Positions 17,000 through 26,306 are shown, counted from the first letter of the stretch. The stretch is 64,000 nucleotides of DNA from Acidobacteriota bacterium (GCA_029861955.1 JAOTYK010000001.1:207260-271259), one strand, 5' to 3'. Made by a program: numbers and translations. The notes: generated by a model not told the origin, from the sequence alone.

Positions 17000-17889
17000 T
17001 TCAGCGTCTGGTAGACGAGCCCGGTAAAGACGTCGGGTTTCATGAAGCCGTTGCCCCAGATCTCGTCGAAGGGCGCGGTGGGGTTGGCGGCCACCGTCTC
17101 CTCCCGGCTCTTGCCGGCCTGGATCTCCTTCAGGATCGCCGTGCGGGTTCCCTCGAGCATCGCCAGGTACTCTCGCAGCTCCTTGGGCGTAGAGAGGGTG
17201 CCGTGACCGGGGATGATGCGGGTGTCCGCATCGGAGCGTTCCAGCACGGTCTTCACGGCGGCGATGACGCCGTCGATGGTGCCGCCGCTACCGGCGTCGA
17301 TGAACGGGTAGCCCCCGTTAAAATAGACATCGCCCATGTGGATGACGTTGATCCCCTTGAAGAAGATCATCGAGTCGCCGTCGGTGTGCGCTGCAGGCAC
17401 GTGGAGTGTCTCGATCTCCAGGCCGTTCATGTGAAAGGTGATGCGGTCGGGGAAGGTGATCACCGGTAGGGCTGCCGTCGGCGAGGGCGGTGTCGTGAGG
17501 TCGAAGACCTCCATGACCTGTTCGACACTCATTCTCTGTCGTACGTTGTCGTGGGCCAGGATCGTGACGCCGCCGGACCCGAGGTTCTCGTTGCCACCGG
17601 TGTGATCGCCATGCCAATGGGTATTGACGATGAAGCGCAGGGGAGTCTTGCTGACCGACTCGACGGCGCTACGGATCTTGTCCGAGAGCGGGGCGTACTG
17701 ATCGTCGATCAGAAACGCGCCGTCGTCACCGACGGCCAGACCGAGGTTGCCGCCGCGTCCGGTCAGCATGTAGACGCCGTCGACGACCTTCTCGACACCG
17801 ATCGTGACTTCCTCGGCATCCTGGGCGATGGCGCACGAGGCCAGCACCAGGCACGCCAACAGCCAGCCGAGGCGGTTTAAGGGTCTCAT
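16996..17889 (-). CDS. MBL-fold metallo-hydrolase lipoprotein
   Basis: 297 residues. Lipobox LASC near residue 19. The zinc ligands of the metallo-beta-lactamase fold are present: NTHWHGDHTGG, PAAHTDGDSMIFF and PGHG. The spacing resembles the cyclase/quinoprotein-relay group more than a true beta-lactamase; the substrate is not predictable. The start ATG overlaps the upstream S9 peptidase stop by 4 bases (ATGA), so the pair is coupled. Confidence 0.9.
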   Translation of the reverse strand: MRPLNRLGWLLACLVLASCAIAQDAEEVTIGVEKVVDGVYMLTGRGGNLGLAVGDDGAFLIDDQYAPLSDKIRSAVESVSKTPLRFIVNTHWHGDHTGGNENLGSGGVTILAHDNVRQRMSVEQVMEVFDLTTPPSPTAALPVITFPDRITFHMNGLEIETLHVPAAHTDGDSMIFFKGINVIHMGDVYFNGGYPFIDAGSGGTIDGVIAAVKTVLERSDADTRIIPGHGTLSTPKELREYLAMLEGTRTAILKEIQAGKSREETVAANPTAPFDEIWGNGFMKPDVFTGLVYQTLN

Positions 17890-20015
17890 GGCGTCTCTCC
17901 TTCGTCTTCGTTCTCGTCGTCATCGTCGTCGGTGGGGTATCCGTAGGGCACGTCGTGGGGCGGAAGCTCCTCACCGGCATCGCGGACGAAGTGGGTCATC
18001 CAACGGATCACCCGACGACAGTAGTCATCCTGGGAGGCGGCCCGACGGTTGCCGTGAGGTTCGCCGGGATAGCGGACGTAGCGAACCGGCGCGTTGTCCA
18101 GCATCTTCAGCGCCCGGTAGAGTTGCAGACTCTGGGACGGATGGACCCGGGTGTCGCCGGTGCCGCCGGCGATCAGCAGCGGCGTGCGGGACTTTTCGGC
18201 ATGGAACAAGGGACTGCGGTCCAGACTGAACTCCCACCTGGTCCACGGTTCGTAGAGGGTGTGGGACCACTGATCCTCGATCGGAATGTCGGTCGTGAAT
18301 CCTTTACTGGACTTGTTGCTGATGCCGACGAACATGACGCCACCGCGAATCCGCTCGCTGTAGCGGGTGGACAGCCAGCCGGTAGCGTAGCCGCCATAGG
18401 ATCCCCCGGTGACGCCGACCCGTTCCGGATCGACAATCCCTGCCGCAGCCAGGTGGTCGATGGCGTCGATCAGGTCGTCGAACTCCTTGCCGGCGGCATC
18501 CCCATGACCCCACTTCGAGAACTCGACGCCACGGCCGGTGCTCCCGCGATAATTGGGATAGAGCACCGCGAAGCCCTCGGCGGCGGCAAGTTGGCCCGGT
18601 CTCGAGTAGTTGGTCACCCAGCCGTTTCGGTCCTGACTCTCGGGGCCGCCATGGACCATCAGGATCAACGGTGCCGGTTGTTGGGCATTCAGTGGCCGTA
18701 TCAGCACGCCTTCCAGTTTCAGGCCATCACGGGCCTCGAATCGATAGACCTCCTGTGGCGCAAGCTCGACCTCCTGCAGCCAGGGGTTACTGTCCGTCAG
18801 TTTTCGCGGGGTCTGCTCATCACCGGCCAGCGCATAGATCTCACCCGGATGGGTCGGCTTCTGGCCGACAAACGCCATCGAGGAGCCGTCGGCGGTCGAT
18901 GCCATCGCGGTGATGACCGGGAAGGGAGCGGCGATGCCGGCGGACTCGAAACGAGTGGAGACGGTGCCGTCCAGCTCGACCTTCCCGAGACGCGTCTCGG
19001 CACCGACATCGGCGATGAACCACAGGGCCGAAGATCCGACCCACTCGATGGTACGAACATGGCCGTCAAAGGTCGGCATCAGGTCTCGCATCTCGCCGTC
19101 GGTGGTCCCGGCGACCATCAGGCGTCCCGGGGAGGGATCGTTGCGATCTGTTCCCGATACCATCGCGACGTGTGAGCCATCGGGACTGAGTCGGTACGGC
19201 CCCAGCTTGCCGGGGTTCGGTACGACCCGCTTCACCGTGCGTTCCGTGGCGTCGATGATCGTGACGCGTCGCATGACCAGACGATCGTCGACCAGCGGTC
19301 GCGGGGCGACGGTGGCCGCCAGGGTCGCGGTGTCGGCCCCCCATCGCACGTCGAAGGCGGATCCTTCCAACGGAATCCGGGTCGGCTCGACCTTCTCCTT
19401 CTCTTCGGCTGCGGGGTCGGTGGCCCGGGAGTCGTCAGACGGCCACGACGCGAGATACAGGTTGCGATGTCGCCACTCTTCTTCGAAGACGTCTCGGTCG
19501 TAGCCCTTCTTCTTGGCCTTCTCTCTTGCCTTGGGCACCTTGGGCGTTGCGACGAAGGCGATCTGCGAACCGTCGGGAGAGAGCGCATAGGAATCGATGC
19601 CCGACTCGAACTCGAACCGTCGTCTGGCCTCGCCGCCGTCGATGGGAAGACTCCAGACCCCACTGTGTTTGTCGTCGCCCCGTTTAGTGACGAAGGTGAT
19701 CTCGGTTCCATCCGGTGTGAACGCGACCTGGCCGACGGCGTGGTGATCCTGGATGAAGGTCCGCGGTCGCGAACCGTCGGCCGACACCACGCGCAGTTCG
19801 GTCCACGCGGGTCCGTCGTCATCGACACCCGGACGTCGCGGGACGGAGACCGTGTAGGCGATCAACGTGCCGTCGGGAGAGAGCGCGACGCTGCGGGCAC
19901 GCTGGACCGCGGCCAGTCGATCGAAGTCCAGCGGGCCGTCCGCGAGAGCGACGGGTGAGTTGGACAGCGCGAAGATCAGGATCGAAACGGCGGGAAGCAG
20001 GGCTCGTCGAAACAT
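17886..20015 (-). CDS. S9-family (prolyl oligopeptidase/acylaminoacyl) peptidase, secreted
   Basis: 709 residues. ATG at 20015 is chosen because GGAGG precedes it and a signal peptide follows (SILIFALSNSPVALA); the longer open frame upstream is fortuitous. The N-terminal half is a WD40-like TolB propeller (VALSPDGTLIAYT, YALSPDGSQIAF). The C-terminal hydrolase has the nucleophile elbow GVTGGSYGGYATGW, the Asp region GGTGDTRVHPSQS and the His in GEPHGN. It probably degrades peptides in the periplasm. The Glu/Asp-rich tail is unusual. Confidence 0.93.
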   Translation of the reverse strand: MFRRALLPAVSILIFALSNSPVALADGPLDFDRLAAVQRARSVALSPDGTLIAYTVSVPRRPGVDDDGPAWTELRVVSADGSRPRTFIQDHHAVGQVAFTPDGTEITFVTKRGDDKHSGVWSLPIDGGEARRRFEFESGIDSYALSPDGSQIAFVATPKVPKAREKAKKKGYDRDVFEEEWRHRNLYLASWPSDDSRATDPAAEEKEKVEPTRIPLEGSAFDVRWGADTATLAATVAPRPLVDDRLVMRRVTIIDATERTVKRVVPNPGKLGPYRLSPDGSHVAMVSGTDRNDPSPGRLMVAGTTDGEMRDLMPTFDGHVRTIEWVGSSALWFIADVGAETRLGKVELDGTVSTRFESAGIAAPFPVITAMASTADGSSMAFVGQKPTHPGEIYALAGDEQTPRKLTDSNPWLQEVELAPQEVYRFEARDGLKLEGVLIRPLNAQQPAPLILMVHGGPESQDRNGWVTNYSRPGQLAAAEGFAVLYPNYRGSTGRGVEFSKWGHGDAAGKEFDDLIDAIDHLAAAGIVDPERVGVTGGSYGGYATGWLSTRYSERIRGGVMFVGISNKSSKGFTTDIPIEDQWSHTLYEPWTRWEFSLDRSPLFHAEKSRTPLLIAGGTGDTRVHPSQSLQLYRALKMLDNAPVRYVRYPGEPHGNRRAASQDDYCRRVIRWMTHFVRDAGEELPPHDVPYGYPTDDDDDENEDEGETP

Positions 20016-20123
20016 GTTACCTCCGGATGACACACGCCATCCTAGCGGAATGGCGGAGATCCTTCGCCCCAATCCGCAGAATCCATTTAAAGTTCGGCGA
20101 AGGGCTGGTATGGTGAGCGCCCG

Positions 20124-20975
20124 ATGGGTAGCAAGAAGAAAGAGAAGAAGAAAAAGGCGGCGGCGATCCACGATCGCCACCTGCTCTATACCGCGTCCGT
20201 CCAGTCGGTGGATGCGGACATCGAATTCTTCGAGAGAGTCTACAAGTCGAAGAATCGCAAGCGGTTTACGGACCTCAGAGAGGACTTCTGCGGGACGGCC
20301 GTTCTCGCCTGCGAATGGGTCCGCCAGAAAGCCACCCACCGGGCCTGGGGGGTGGATCTCGATCGCCCGACGCTGGATTGGGCTCGCAAGCACTACCTGC
20401 CGGTCCTTGGCGAGGCTGTCGATCGGCTGCATCTCATGGAGGCGGACGTCCTCAAGGGCGAGGCCCCCAAGGTGGACGTGATCGCCGCTCTGAACTTCTC
20501 GTATTGCATCTTCAAGACCCGTGAGCAGCTGAGAGCCTATTTCGCCGCCGCAAGACGAGGCCTGCGATCGGACGGCGTGCTCATCCTGGATGTGTTCGGT
20601 GGGACCGAGGCGCTGATCGAGGACAAGGAGGATCGAAAGATCACGTCGTGTCGTTCCTTCGACGGTCGGAAGATTCCTGCGTTTACTTACGGCTGGGAGC
20701 AGGCTTCGTTCAATCCCATCGACCACGAGATCCGCTGTCACATCCATTTCAAGCTGCCGGACGGCAAGAAGATCAAGCGCGCATTCACGTACGACTGGCG
20801 TCTATGGATGCTGCCCGAGATGCGTGAGTTGCTTGACGAGGCCGGGTTCCGTTCCAGCGACGTCTACCTCGAAGGGTGGGATGACGAGGCAGACGATACC
20901 GACGGGATCTTCCGCAAGCGGAAACGATTCGAGAACCAGGACGGCTGGGTCGCCTACCTCGTCGCGCACCCCTAA
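20124..20975 (+). CDS. Class I SAM-dependent methyltransferase
   Basis: 283 residues with a Lys-rich start (KKKEKKKK). The motif I region is DLREDFCGTAVLACEW, followed by GVDLDRPTLDWARKH (acidic ribose-binding position) and ALNFSYCIFKTREQL. The C-terminal region ends with the VYLEGWD motif. The family is widespread with no assigned substrate. It is divergent from the S9 peptidase across a gap of about 108 bases and converges on the S8 protease gene, whose terminator lies between them. Confidence 0.85.
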   Translation: MGSKKKEKKKKAAAIHDRHLLYTASVQSVDADIEFFERVYKSKNRKRFTDLREDFCGTAVLACEWVRQKATHRAWGVDLDRPTLDWARKHYLPVLGEAVDRLHLMEADVLKGEAPKVDVIAALNFSYCIFKTREQLRAYFAAARRGLRSDGVLILDVFGGTEALIEDKEDRKITSCRSFDGRKIPAFTYGWEQASFNPIDHEIRCHIHFKLPDGKKIKRAFTYDWRLWMLPEMRELLDEAGFRSSDVYLEGWDDEADDTDGIFRKRKRFENQDGWVAYLVAHP

Positions 20976-21003
20976 AAAAATGGGCCGCGCTTTCGCGCGG
21001 CCC
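20974..21003 (-). terminator. Rho-independent terminator of the S8 protease gene
   Basis: Stem GGGCCGCGC / GCGCGGCCC (20982-20990 with 20995-21003) and loop TTTC. On the minus strand it is followed by seven T (the A run at 20974-20980), so it acts on minus-strand transcription leaving the protease gene. Confidence 0.9.
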
Positions 21004-21031
21004 TAGATCTAATCGATTCTGGGGGTCGTAT

Positions 21032-22945
21032 TCAGTCGCCGTGGGCGAGGATGCTGTCACTCCACAGCAGGGTATCGCTCCAGAGGAGCGTGTCGTCCCA
21101 CAGGGCGGTGTCGCTCCAGAGCAGCGTATCGCTCCACAACAGGGTATCGCTCCAGAGGAGCGTGTCGTCCCACAGGGCGGTGTCGGACCAGAGCAGCGTG
21201 TCGCCGTTGATCGAGGCGTCGTCCCACAGGGCGGTGTCACTCCAGAGCAGCGTGTCATCCCACAGGGCCGTGTCGGCCTGGAACGCGTGATCGTCCCAGA
21301 GTGCCGTGTCGGACCACAGCAGCGTGTCGGACCACAGCAGCGTATCGCTCCAGAGCAGCGTATCGGACCAGAGAAGCGTGTCCGTCCAGAGGAGCGTGTC
21401 GTCCCACAGGGCGGTGTCGCTCCAGAGAAGCGTATCGCTCCAGAGCAGCGTATCGGACCACAGCAGCGTATCGCTCCAGAGCAGCGTGTCGGACCAGAGC
21501 AGCGTGTTGTTTCCCACGGCGGTCTGACCGGTGGAACCCTTCACTCCGGGACCCTTCGTCTTGTTGAGCACGCGTCGGATCACTGACAGGGCCGGAGTTC
21601 CGACCAGCATCAGTCCCTCGTCGCGACGGATAACCTGCGGCGAGGCGGAGTTGAAGCGAACGGAGGGCCACGGACCCGTGAATGCAATCGCCCGCACCAG
21701 GTCCAGGTAGCCTGCGCCGACGGTGAACGTGTCCTCAGTGTCGACCCGTTCTGCCGAGTGCATCAGGATTCCCTTGATCTGATCCGGAGTCAGGTTCGGG
21801 TTGAGTTGGAGTAGGACTGCTACGGAACCCGAAGCCGCCCCGGTCGCCATGCTGGTGCCGGACAGTTCGATGCGGTCGGTGCCGACCACGTTGTCCGGGA
21901 GTTCCATCGCCAGAGTCGCGCCGGGCGCGAGGGTGGAGACGATGCGGTTACCCGGAGCGACCAGATCCGGCTTGAGTATGTTGTCGCCGTACGACGGTCC
22001 GCGACTGCTGTAGGTCGCGGCGAGGTCGTCCGTACGCACCGGAGTGTTGAGGTCGTTCATCGCGCCGATCGTGATGATGTACGGATCGTTCCCGGGGGAG
22101 TTGATGGTCATGTAGCCGTCGCGTCCGCGGTTACCTGCAGAGGCGATGACGACCAGGCCGGAGGCCCAGGCTTTCTCGACGGCACGGGTCAGCGGGTCGG
22201 TGCGATAGGACTCGGCGACGTTGTGGCCGAGGGACATATTAAGGACTCGGATCCCGTAGGCCTCGCGGTTCTTGATGGCCCAGTCGATGGCACGGATGAC
22301 GGAGCTTGCGTAACCGTCGCCCGCGTCGTCGAGGACGCGTAGGGAGACGAAGTCCACGCCCGGGGCGACGCCCTGGACCGCGCCGTTCTCGCCGGAGCCA
22401 CCGATGATGCCGGCGATGTGGGTGCCGTGTCCGAGACCGTCCTCCACCGCGCCGTCGCCGGTGAAGTCGAGGCTGGCCAGGATGCGATCGGCCGAGACAT
22501 CGGCAGACGGCGTGAGACCGGAGTCCAGTAGCGCGACGGTGATGCCCTGGCCGTTGAAGCCGAGGTGCTCGACCACACGGTCGGCACCGATGGCGTCGAT
22601 GGCAACATCCATATGAGCTTTCAGCGGGCGATCAGGAGAGATGCTCTCGATACGCGGGTCGGCGGCCATCTCACGGATGGTGGCGGCGTCCAGAGCACCG
22701 GTCAGGCCGTGGGCGCCTTCCAGCTTCTGTAGCTGACCGCGACCCCGTCCGCGAAGATCGGCGATATCCCGGTCTGCCACGTCGGAGCGGTAAGTGATGA
22801 TGACTCGGCGCTCGCCGTTGGATCGATCGAGATCGACGGCGAGATCACGGGCGATCTTCTCGGAAGCGTGGTCTGCCGCGAAGGCGACCGAAACGCCCAG
22901 AAGCGCGATCATCAGAATGTTCAGGGCCGAAATGGCTTTTTTCAT
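21032..22945 (-). CDS. S8 subtilisin-like protease with C-terminal hexapeptide array
   Basis: 637 residues. ATG at 22945 is preferred because a GGGGGA site lies just upstream and a signal peptide follows (ISALNILMIALLGVSVAFA). An I9-type propeptide region comes next (RVIITYRSDVADRDI ... ADPRIESISPD). The subtilisin domain has the triad: VALLDSG (Asp), GHGTHIAG (His) and SGTSMATGAASG (Ser). From about residue 479 to 628 the protein consists of 25 consecutive hexapeptides of the form SDTLLW/SDTALW, then a 9-residue tail. Its own terminator is at 20974-21003. The array is too regular for a globular domain and may be a fibre, surface tether or secretion signal. Confidence 0.93.
   Translation of the reverse strand: MKKAISALNILMIALLGVSVAFAADHASEKIARDLAVDLDRSNGERRVIITYRSDVADRDIADLRGRGRGQLQKLEGAHGLTGALDAATIREMAADPRIESISPDRPLKAHMDVAIDAIGADRVVEHLGFNGQGITVALLDSGLTPSADVSADRILASLDFTGDGAVEDGLGHGTHIAGIIGGSGENGAVQGVAPGVDFVSLRVLDDAGDGYASSVIRAIDWAIKNREAYGIRVLNMSLGHNVAESYRTDPLTRAVEKAWASGLVVIASAGNRGRDGYMTINSPGNDPYIITIGAMNDLNTPVRTDDLAATYSSRGPSYGDNILKPDLVAPGNRIVSTLAPGATLAMELPDNVVGTDRIELSGTSMATGAASGSVAVLLQLNPNLTPDQIKGILMHSAERVDTEDTFTVGAGYLDLVRAIAFTGPWPSVRFNSASPQVIRRDEGLMLVGTPALSVIRRVLNKTKGPGVKGSTGQTAVGNNTLLWSDTLLWSDTLLWSDTLLWSDTLLWSDTALWDDTLLWTDTLLWSDTLLWSDTLLWSDTLLWSDTALWDDHAFQADTALWDDTLLWSDTALWDDASINGDTLLWSDTALWDDTLLWSDTLLWSDTLLWSDTALWDDTLLWSDTLLWSDSILAHGD
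21062..21511 (-). repeat. 25 tandem 18-bp units encoding xDT[L/A]LW hexapeptides
   Basis: 450 bases divide exactly into 25 in-frame 18-bp units. Twenty-three encode x[D/N]T[L/A]LW. Two degenerate units (DDHAFQ and DDASIN) keep the six-residue phase. The first unit, NNTLLW, starts at 21511, and the array stops nine residues before the C-terminus. The near-identical DNA suggests growth by slippage or recombination. Confidence 0.97.
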
Positions 22946-23126
22946 GGTGTTTCCCCCGAGTCGTCTTTCTTGTTTCTTGTGACTCTTTCCACTCATGGCC
23001 CCCTTTATTGCAAGGGTCGGACCAGGTTGGATTGCAATCGTCTGCTGCTTCGTAAAGTGTTGGAAACAATAGAGATAGTCCATTGGTTCGTGTGGCTGAG
23101 ATGGAGCGCGACCGTCGCAAGGAATC

Positions 23127-23246
23127 GTCTCACAATGAGACTGGGAGACGGTCTCATCGAGGTTAACTGTTGTGTCAGGGCGACTTAGATAGCCGGTGAG
23201 ACAGTCCGTCTCAACAGTCTCAGGATGAGACGTTTTTCACTGAGAC
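23127..23246. promoter_or_regulatory. Cluster of GTCTCA/TGAGAC half-sites (operator array)
   Basis: Within 120 bases there are eight exact GTCTCA or TGAGAC hexamers plus one GAGAC. Dyads are GTCTCA-CAA-TGAGAC (23127-23141), GAGAC-G-GTCTC (23145-23155), TGAGAC-AGTCC-GTCTCA (23197-23213) and GTCTCA-GGA-TGAGAC (23217-23231). A lone TGAGAC is at 23241-23246, just before the polA -10. This is far above chance and looks like a multi-operator for a dimeric regulator that I cannot name. Confidence 0.75.
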
Positions 23247-23262
23247 CGGGAAGGCTTATGAT
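23235..23262 (+). promoter_or_regulatory. Putative polA promoter, possibly leaderless
   Basis: TATGAT at 23257-23262 lies only 8 bases before the polA ATG; a weak TTTCAC -35 precedes it by 16 bases. No Shine-Dalgarno is visible (GCCGCCCC before ATG), fitting a leaderless or nearly leaderless mRNA. The last TGAGAC half-site lies in the spacer. Confidence 0.4.
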
Positions 23263-23270
23263 GCCGCCCC

Positions 23271-26200
23271 ATGGCGAAACCCAAGACCCTCACCCTGATC
23301 GACGGCACGGCCCAGATCTTCCGGGCCTACTTCGCGATCCGCGGGCTGACAGGCCCCAACGGCCAGCCCACCAACGCGCTGTACGGCTTCACCACCATGC
23401 TGCGAAAGATGTTGAAGGACGGGAACCCCACAGAGGTCGCCGTGGCCTTCGACCTGCCGGGGCCGACCTTCCGTCACGAGCGATTCCCCCAGTACAAGGC
23501 CAACCGCCCGCCGGCGCCGGAGGATCTGATCGTCCAGATCCCGCGGGTCGGCGAGATCTGCGAGGCACTGGGAGTCCAGCTCCTGCAACTGGAAGGGTAC
23601 GAGGCCGACGACATCATCGCGACGTTGGCCCGGCAGGGAACCGCCGAGGGGCGTCGGGTCGTCATCGTCTCTTCGGACAAGGACCTCATGCAGTTGGTCA
23701 ACGACGACGTGACGATGTTCGATCCGGGCAAGGACCGGAGGTTGGATCCTGCAGGCGTGACGAACGCTTTCGGTGTGCCCCCGGACCAGGTTCTGGAAGT
23801 CCTGGCGTTGATGGGCGATAGCGTCGACAACATCCCGGGCGTTCCCGGCGTCGGCGAGAAGACCGCCCTGGAGATGATTCGCACCCACGGGTCGCTGGAG
23901 TCGGTCATCGAGCGCGCGGATCGGTTTTCCGGTTTGATGGCCGGTCGGGACGCCGTGTTGACCGATATCGATGCCCTTTCGGGAACGGAGCCGTTGCAGC
24001 CCGAGACGGTCGCGGCGCTGTTGGAACATCGGGAGGGCTTCGCACGGGTCGTCGAGACCTTCGTCAACGACGAACCCGAGGGGGAACTGCGAGAGCGTGT
24101 CGAGGCGTTGGCCGCGGCAGTCGCCGCCGTCGATGGGATCGCGCTGAAGAACCAGGAGGGGCTACCGGCCAAGGGTGCTGCCAAGTTAGTGAAGGGGCTG
24201 AAGGCCAAGCTGAAGGGGTTGGAGCGGGGCACCGGCAAGAGAAGTTGGATCTCGGTCGCAGAACATGCGGACCAGGCGCGATTGTCGAAGGAGTTGGCGA
24301 CGCTCTGTTACGAGGTGCCGATCCCGATGGAGCTCGAAGAGCTGGCGGTGCGTCCACCGGATCGCGCGCTGGCCCATCGGCTGTTCAAGTCGTTCGGTTT
24401 TCGTCGGTTGACGGAGGAGTTCGCGGGGGACGCCCCCGAGACGCCCGACGTCCCCGGCGTTGCGGGCGAATCCGCGCCTGTGTCGGAAGCTCCGGGCGGT
24501 CGTTACGCGATGATCTCGACAGCGAAGGAACTGGCAGACGTCGTGAAGGCCGCACGCGCGGCGGGGCGCTTCGCCATCGATACGGAGACAGATGGGCTCG
24601 ACCCGATGCAGGCGCGCCTGGTCGGCATCTCGATGAGCTGGGAGGCCGGGAGCGGTTGCTACATCCCGCTGGGACACGACTACGAAGGCTGTCCGACACA
24701 ACTCGAGCTCGGCGATGTGGTCTCGTCGCTTGGACCGCTATTGATGGATGCGACGGTCGGCAAGCTAGGACAGAATCTCAAGTACGACGCGCATATCCTC
24801 CGTCGTCACGGTCTTCCGGTCGTCGGCTGGGCCCTCGATACGATGGTGGCCGCGTTCCTCCTGGACTCGAGCAAACCGTCGTACGGCATGGACCGTCTGG
24901 CCCTGGAGTTTCTGGGCCACGAGACCATCAAGTACGAGTCGCTGACAGGCAAGGGAGCCAAGAAGAAGACGCTGAACCAGGTCGAGGTGGCGCAGGTCAC
25001 CGGCTACGCCGGTGAGGACGCCGACGTGACCTGGCAACTTGCCCAGACGCTTCAGCCGCTGCTTGAAGAACGAGGGCTGTGGGAGCTCTACGAGAAGCTG
25101 GATGGCCCGCTCCTTCCGCTGTTGGAGCGGATGGAGGCGCAGGGGATCCGGCTGGACGCCGACGTGCTGGCGGCGATGTCCGTCACGATGGAGTCGTCGC
25201 TGACCCGTCTACGCGGCGAGATCCACGAACTGGCCGGTGGGGAGTTCAACCTCGACTCGCCGAAGCAGATGCGAGAGATCCTGTTCGATCGTCTCGGTCT
25301 CAAGGCCGGTCGAAAGACGGCCAAGGGGGGCGTGGCCAGTACCGATGCCCAGACTCTCGAGGGGTTGTTCGATCAGCATCCCATCGCCGGGAAGATTCTC
25401 GAGTACCGCGAGCAATCCAAGCTGAAGAACACCTACGTCGATGCGTTGCCACGTCTTCTGCACCCGGAGACGGGTCGGATTCATACCTCCTACCATCCCA
25501 CCGGTGCCGCCACCGGGCGACTCTCTTCATCCGACCCCAATCTGCAGAACATTCCCGCCCGCACCGAGGCCGGTCGCGAGATTCGCGCGGCCTTCGTCGC
25601 CGATCCCGGTCACACGTTCCTGGCGTCTGACTACTCGCAGATAGAACTGAGGGTGTTGGCCCATCTCTGCGAGGATCCGGAGCTGATTCGGGCGTTTAAC
25701 GCAGGCGAGGATATCCATCGTTACACGGCGTCGCGGGTCTTCGACGTGCCGGATGACCAGGTGACGTCGCAGATGCGAGGAAAGGCCAAGGCCGTCAACT
25801 TCGGCATCCTCTACGGGATGTCCGAGACGCGGCTGGCCCGTGAGCAAGGCATGAAGCGCGATGAGGCCCGTGCGTTTATCGCCGCCTACTTCGAACGGTT
25901 CGACAGAATCCGGGGCTACATCGATGGGGTTCGAGAACAGGCCCTCAAGGACGCTGCGGTCAAGACGATGTTCGGCCGGATCCGTTTTTTCCCGCAACTC
26001 CATCAGAAAGTTCATCGCGGCATCCAGGAGCAGGCGCTGCGTGCCGCCGTCAACACCACGATTCAGGGCACCGCCGCAGACCTGATGAAGCAGGCGATGC
26101 TGGACGTCGATCGAGCGCTCCGGAAAGACGGCACGGACGCCAGGATGCTCCTGCAGGTACACGACGAGTTGCTGTTGGAGGTCGCCGATGGCGACCTGGA

Positions 26201-26306
26201 CCGCGTGGCCGCCATCGTTCGAGATGCGATGGAGGGCGTCGCCAGCCTTCAGGTTCCTCTTGTCGTGGATCAGAAACGGGGACCCAACTGGCGAGATCTG
26301 TCCTGA
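23271..26306 (+). CDS. polA: DNA polymerase I
   Basis: 1011 residues, longer than the E. coli enzyme (928). The 5' nuclease domain occupies roughly residues 1-300 (LIDGTAQIFRAYFA; GYEADDIIATLA; MGDSVDNIPGVPGVGEKTA). The 3'-5' exonuclease is intact: FAIDTETDGLD, then GQNLKYDAHIL, then YAGEDADVTW. The polymerase motifs are SDYSQIELRVLAHL (A), RGKAKAVNFGILYG (B, Phe at the nucleotide-selecting position) and QVHDELLLEV (C). It repairs gaps and replaces RNA primers. The gene stands alone, divergent from the S8 protease. Confidence 0.97.
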   Translation: MAKPKTLTLIDGTAQIFRAYFAIRGLTGPNGQPTNALYGFTTMLRKMLKDGNPTEVAVAFDLPGPTFRHERFPQYKANRPPAPEDLIVQIPRVGEICEALGVQLLQLEGYEADDIIATLARQGTAEGRRVVIVSSDKDLMQLVNDDVTMFDPGKDRRLDPAGVTNAFGVPPDQVLEVLALMGDSVDNIPGVPGVGEKTALEMIRTHGSLESVIERADRFSGLMAGRDAVLTDIDALSGTEPLQPETVAALLEHREGFARVVETFVNDEPEGELRERVEALAAAVAAVDGIALKNQEGLPAKGAAKLVKGLKAKLKGLERGTGKRSWISVAEHADQARLSKELATLCYEVPIPMELEELAVRPPDRALAHRLFKSFGFRRLTEEFAGDAPETPDVPGVAGESAPVSEAPGGRYAMISTAKELADVVKAARAAGRFAIDTETDGLDPMQARLVGISMSWEAGSGCYIPLGHDYEGCPTQLELGDVVSSLGPLLMDATVGKLGQNLKYDAHILRRHGLPVVGWALDTMVAAFLLDSSKPSYGMDRLALEFLGHETIKYESLTGKGAKKKTLNQVEVAQVTGYAGEDADVTWQLAQTLQPLLEERGLWELYEKLDGPLLPLLERMEAQGIRLDADVLAAMSVTMESSLTRLRGEIHELAGGEFNLDSPKQMREILFDRLGLKAGRKTAKGGVASTDAQTLEGLFDQHPIAGKILEYREQSKLKNTYVDALPRLLHPETGRIHTSYHPTGAATGRLSSSDPNLQNIPARTEAGREIRAAFVADPGHTFLASDYSQIELRVLAHLCEDPELIRAFNAGEDIHRYTASRVFDVPDDQVTSQMRGKAKAVNFGILYGMSETRLAREQGMKRDEARAFIAAYFERFDRIRGYIDGVREQALKDAAVKTMFGRIRFFPQLHQKVHRGIQEQALRAAVNTTIQGTAADLMKQAMLDVDRALRKDGTDARMLLQVHDELLLEVADGDLDRVAAIVRDAMEGVASLQVPLVVDQKRGPNWRDLS

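Larger units (their letters stand above)
22946..23270. other. Divergent regulatory region between S8 protease and polA
   Basis: 325 bases without a supported gene. The half nearer polA holds the TGAGAC/GTCTCA cluster; the half nearer the protease contains a GATTGCAATC palindrome near 23030. No clear -10/-35 pair was found for the protease. Confidence 0.6.

Noticed and set aside
20016..20747. N-terminal extension of the S9 peptidase frame
   Set aside because: It overlaps the divergent methyltransferase and has no ribosome site; the GGAGG-preceded ATG at 20015 is followed by a signal peptide.
21041..21586. Plus-strand frame across the hexapeptide array, and a CRISPR-like reading of the direct repeats
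   Set aside because: The 18-bp units have no spacers and are in frame with the protease; the plus frame is a by-product of the repeat.
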